DNA from: Candidatus Phaeomarinobacter ectocarpi
Lineage (GTDB): Bacteria > Pseudomonadota > Alphaproteobacteria > CGMCC-115125
Length of the DNA stretch: 64,000 nt
Reading direction: 5' to 3'
NCBI RefSeq assembly: GCF_000689395.1
Contig: NZ_HG966617.1
Coordinates: 3,322,721 to 3,386,720 of the forward strand
The position numbers and the translations under genes were made by a program. Positions 62,739 to 64,000 of the stretch are shown piece by piece; within the stretch, counting starts at the first letter, position 1; each line of letters starts with the position of its first letter. Under the pieces are notes generated by a model that did no database searches, was not told the DNA's origin, and saw only the letters and a program-made list of their open reading frames with translations.

Positions 62739-63188
62739 ATGCCGACAAGGACCGACAGAAAAGACCTGCTGGACATCGGCCAGAACTGCGCCGCGCTGCG
62801 CACGCGCATGGCTGCGCGCGGTGTCACCCGCGCCTATGATGCCGCGTTGCGGCCTCTGGGCATCAAGATCACCCAGTTTACTTTGCTGGTGACAGCCAAA
62901 TACGAAGCGGAACTGTCCATTGGCGACATGGCGGATTTTCTGGCCATGGAACGCTCAACCCTGACCCGCAATCTCAAGCTGCTGGCGGACATGGGGCTGA
63001 TCGAGATGCGCAAGGGCTCAGCCCCACGCACAAAAGTGCCCGTCATTACGTCCAAGGGCGACGCGCTGCTCACACAGGCCATCCCGCTGTGGCGCGATGC
63101 CCAGGCCCGCCTGACGGCTCACATCGGCAAGACACGCTGGAAGGATGCCCGCGCCTTGTTGACGGATCTGTCTCTGGCTCCCGTCTAA
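62739..63188 (+). CDS. MarR-family transcriptional regulator
   Basis: A 149-residue winged-helix regulator: RAYDAALRPLGIKITQFTLLVTAKYEAELSIGDMADFLAMERSTLTRNLKLLADMGLIEMRKGSAPRTKVPVITSKGDALL is the full MarR core with recognition helix around MERSTLTRNLK. AGGAGA lies before the ATG at 62739; the frame stays open to 62688 but that reading would cover the operator palindrome. Matched palindromes before this gene and the next suggest joint control; inducer is unknown. Confidence 0.9.
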   Translation: MPTRTDRKDLLDIGQNCAALRTRMAARGVTRAYDAALRPLGIKITQFTLLVTAKYEAELSIGDMADFLAMERSTLTRNLKLLADMGLIEMRKGSAPRTKVPVITSKGDALLTQAIPLWRDAQARLTAHIGKTRWKDARALLTDLSLAPV

Positions 63189-63239
63189 AGAAGTCTAGAG
63201 CAGTCATCACGCAGCCCGCGCACCCCCCCTCTCACTATC

Positions 63240-63258
63240 AAATATGTATATACACTAG
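63240..63258. promoter_or_regulatory. Second operator-like site, upstream of the Fe-S gene
   Basis: AAATATGTATATACACTAG shares 16 of 19 positions with AAATATGCATATACATATT at 62699-62717. Only the left half is symmetric. It ends 12 bases before the Fe-S gene start, a repressing position. Confidence 0.6.
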
Positions 63259-63270
63259 TAGGAACACCTC

Positions 63271-64000
63271 ATGGCCCTCGAAGATCAGCCAGCCATCATC
63301 CGCTACCGTGAAAGCGCCGCCGCGAGACAGCAGAGCAGGTCCGGCGCGCAAATCGATTCTGAATGGCTGAAGGCGTTGGTCATGGAATGCGGTGCGGATG
63401 ACGCGGGCTTTGTCGCCATCACCCGCGAGGAGCTGCAACCGCAGCTCGGCAAACTCACCAAGCTGATGCCGCAGGTCAAAACCTTGGTCAGCATCTGCTG
63501 CCGCATGAACCGCACAGCCGTGCAAAGCACCACCCGGTCCATTGCCAATCACGAGTTTCACGAAACCTATGACGAGGTGAACCATGTGGCCCGCAAGCTG
63601 GTGCGGCGCCTGAGTGATGAAGGTTATGAGGCCATGAACGCGGTCGCAGCCTTCCCCATGGAAATGCAGAACGCGCCCGGCGATACCATCCCCATTCACC
63701 ACAAGCCCATCGCCGAAGCAGCAGGCATCGGCAAGATGGGTCTGCACCGCAATGTCATTCATCCCAAATTCGGCAACTTCATTCTGCTGGACACGGTGCT
63801 GATCGCCCACGACGTTACCGAACAGAGCGCGGCCCTCGACTACAGTCCCTGCATCGACTGCAAGCTGTGCGTCTCCGCCTGCCCGGTCGAGGCCATCGGC
63901 ATGGATGGCTCGTTCAACTTTTCAGCCTGTTACGCCCACAACTACCGCGACTTCATGGCCGGCTGGGCGGACTGGGTCGACCAAGTCGTCGAAGCAAAGG
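63271..64000 (+). CDS. 4Fe-4S protein related to epoxyqueuosine-reductase-like iron-sulfur proteins; cut by window end
   Basis: A cytosolic iron-sulfur protein whose first 243 residues are visible, starting MALEDQPAIIRYRESAAARQ; the gene continues past 64000. The ferredoxin motif is SPCIDCKLCVSACPVEAIG near residue 192-210 (CxxCxxCxxxCP), preceded by an N-terminal region shared with QueG-like and reductive-dehalogenase-like proteins: CGADDAGFVAITREEL, then MQNAPGDTIPIHHKPIAEAAGIGKMGLHRNVIHPKFGNFILLDTVLI. True QueG needs further domains beyond the window. AGGA lies upstream of the ATG. Control by the adjacent MarR protein is likely. Confidence 0.8.
   Translation, partial: MALEDQPAIIRYRESAAARQQSRSGAQIDSEWLKALVMECGADDAGFVAITREELQPQLGKLTKLMPQVKTLVSICCRMNRTAVQSTTRSIANHEFHETYDEVNHVARKLVRRLSDEGYEAMNAVAAFPMEMQNAPGDTIPIHHKPIAEAAGIGKMGLHRNVIHPKFGNFILLDTVLIAHDVTEQSAALDYSPCIDCKLCVSACPVEAIGMDGSFNFSACYAHNYRDFMAGWADWVDQVVEAK

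Overview
The window is a GC-rich bacterial chromosome segment that looks alphaproteobacterial. Three conserved gene blocks support this: dnaK with grpE, hrcA and rph; nfu, tsaB, rimI, fur, plsC, miaB, phoH, ybeY, corC, lnt, an XRE regulator, metK and trmB; and rimP, nusA, ylxR, infB, rbfA, truB, rpsO and pnp. Protein style and a dispersed CCCCGGACTTGATCCGGGG palindrome also fit an alphaproteobacterium, perhaps near Parvibaculum or Rhodobiaceae; the genus-level guess is inference. Nearly all of the window is housekeeping. I saw no rRNA, tRNA, CRISPR array, prophage or intact insertion sequence.

Layout. 1-7.2 kb: 5' part of dnaK (minus strand, cut by the window edge), a small membrane protein, an AlkB-type dioxygenase, a glyoxalase-fold protein, a DUF3047 protein, then grpE and hrcA (minus) and rph (plus). 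7.2-17 kb: rdgB-hemW, a lipoprotein of the LpoA/LppC type, rsmI-yraN, a BON-domain lipoprotein, a SirB1-like protein, gshB and comM. 17-23 kb: a hybrid histidine kinase, an OlsB-like acyltransferase, and the malic enzyme maeB (minus). 23-34 kb: mutS, a small lipoprotein with its own terminator (minus), glnD, a probable 39-residue protein gene on the minus strand, murJ, trpS and a DUF2333 protein. 34-48 kb: a stress protein, nfu, two oxidoreductase-type genes, then tsaB through trmB. 48-60 kb: two extra genes (one unknown, one LysR regulator) followed by rimP to pnp. 60-64 kb: a DUF4893 protein, a methyltransferase, an AT-rich unknown gene lying between two half copies of the dispersed palindrome, a MarR regulator, and the start of a 4Fe-4S protein that shares an operator-like sequence with the MarR gene.

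How the genes work together. The DnaK-GrpE chaperone pair is encoded beside its likely repressor HrcA. The rimP-to-pnp block joins ribosome maturation, transcription elongation, translation initiation, rRNA/tRNA modification and RNA decay. The tsaB-to-trmB block mixes tRNA modification (TsaB, MiaB, TrmB), ribosome quality control (YbeY, PhoH), envelope lipid and lipoprotein maturation (PlsC, Lnt), iron regulation (Fur) and S-adenosylmethionine supply (MetK). 

No clear new defence or biosynthetic system is present. The most interesting leads are: the 39-residue ORF with a strong ribosome binding site and paired hairpins (30.0-30.3 kb); the AT-rich gene apparently inserted into a palindromic repeat (61.6-62.2 kb); the matching palindromes in front of marR and the Fe-S gene; the AT-rich 3' end of lnt; a candidate S15 leader before rpsO; and paired GTCA-N3-TGAC palindromes upstream of the acyltransferase gene.
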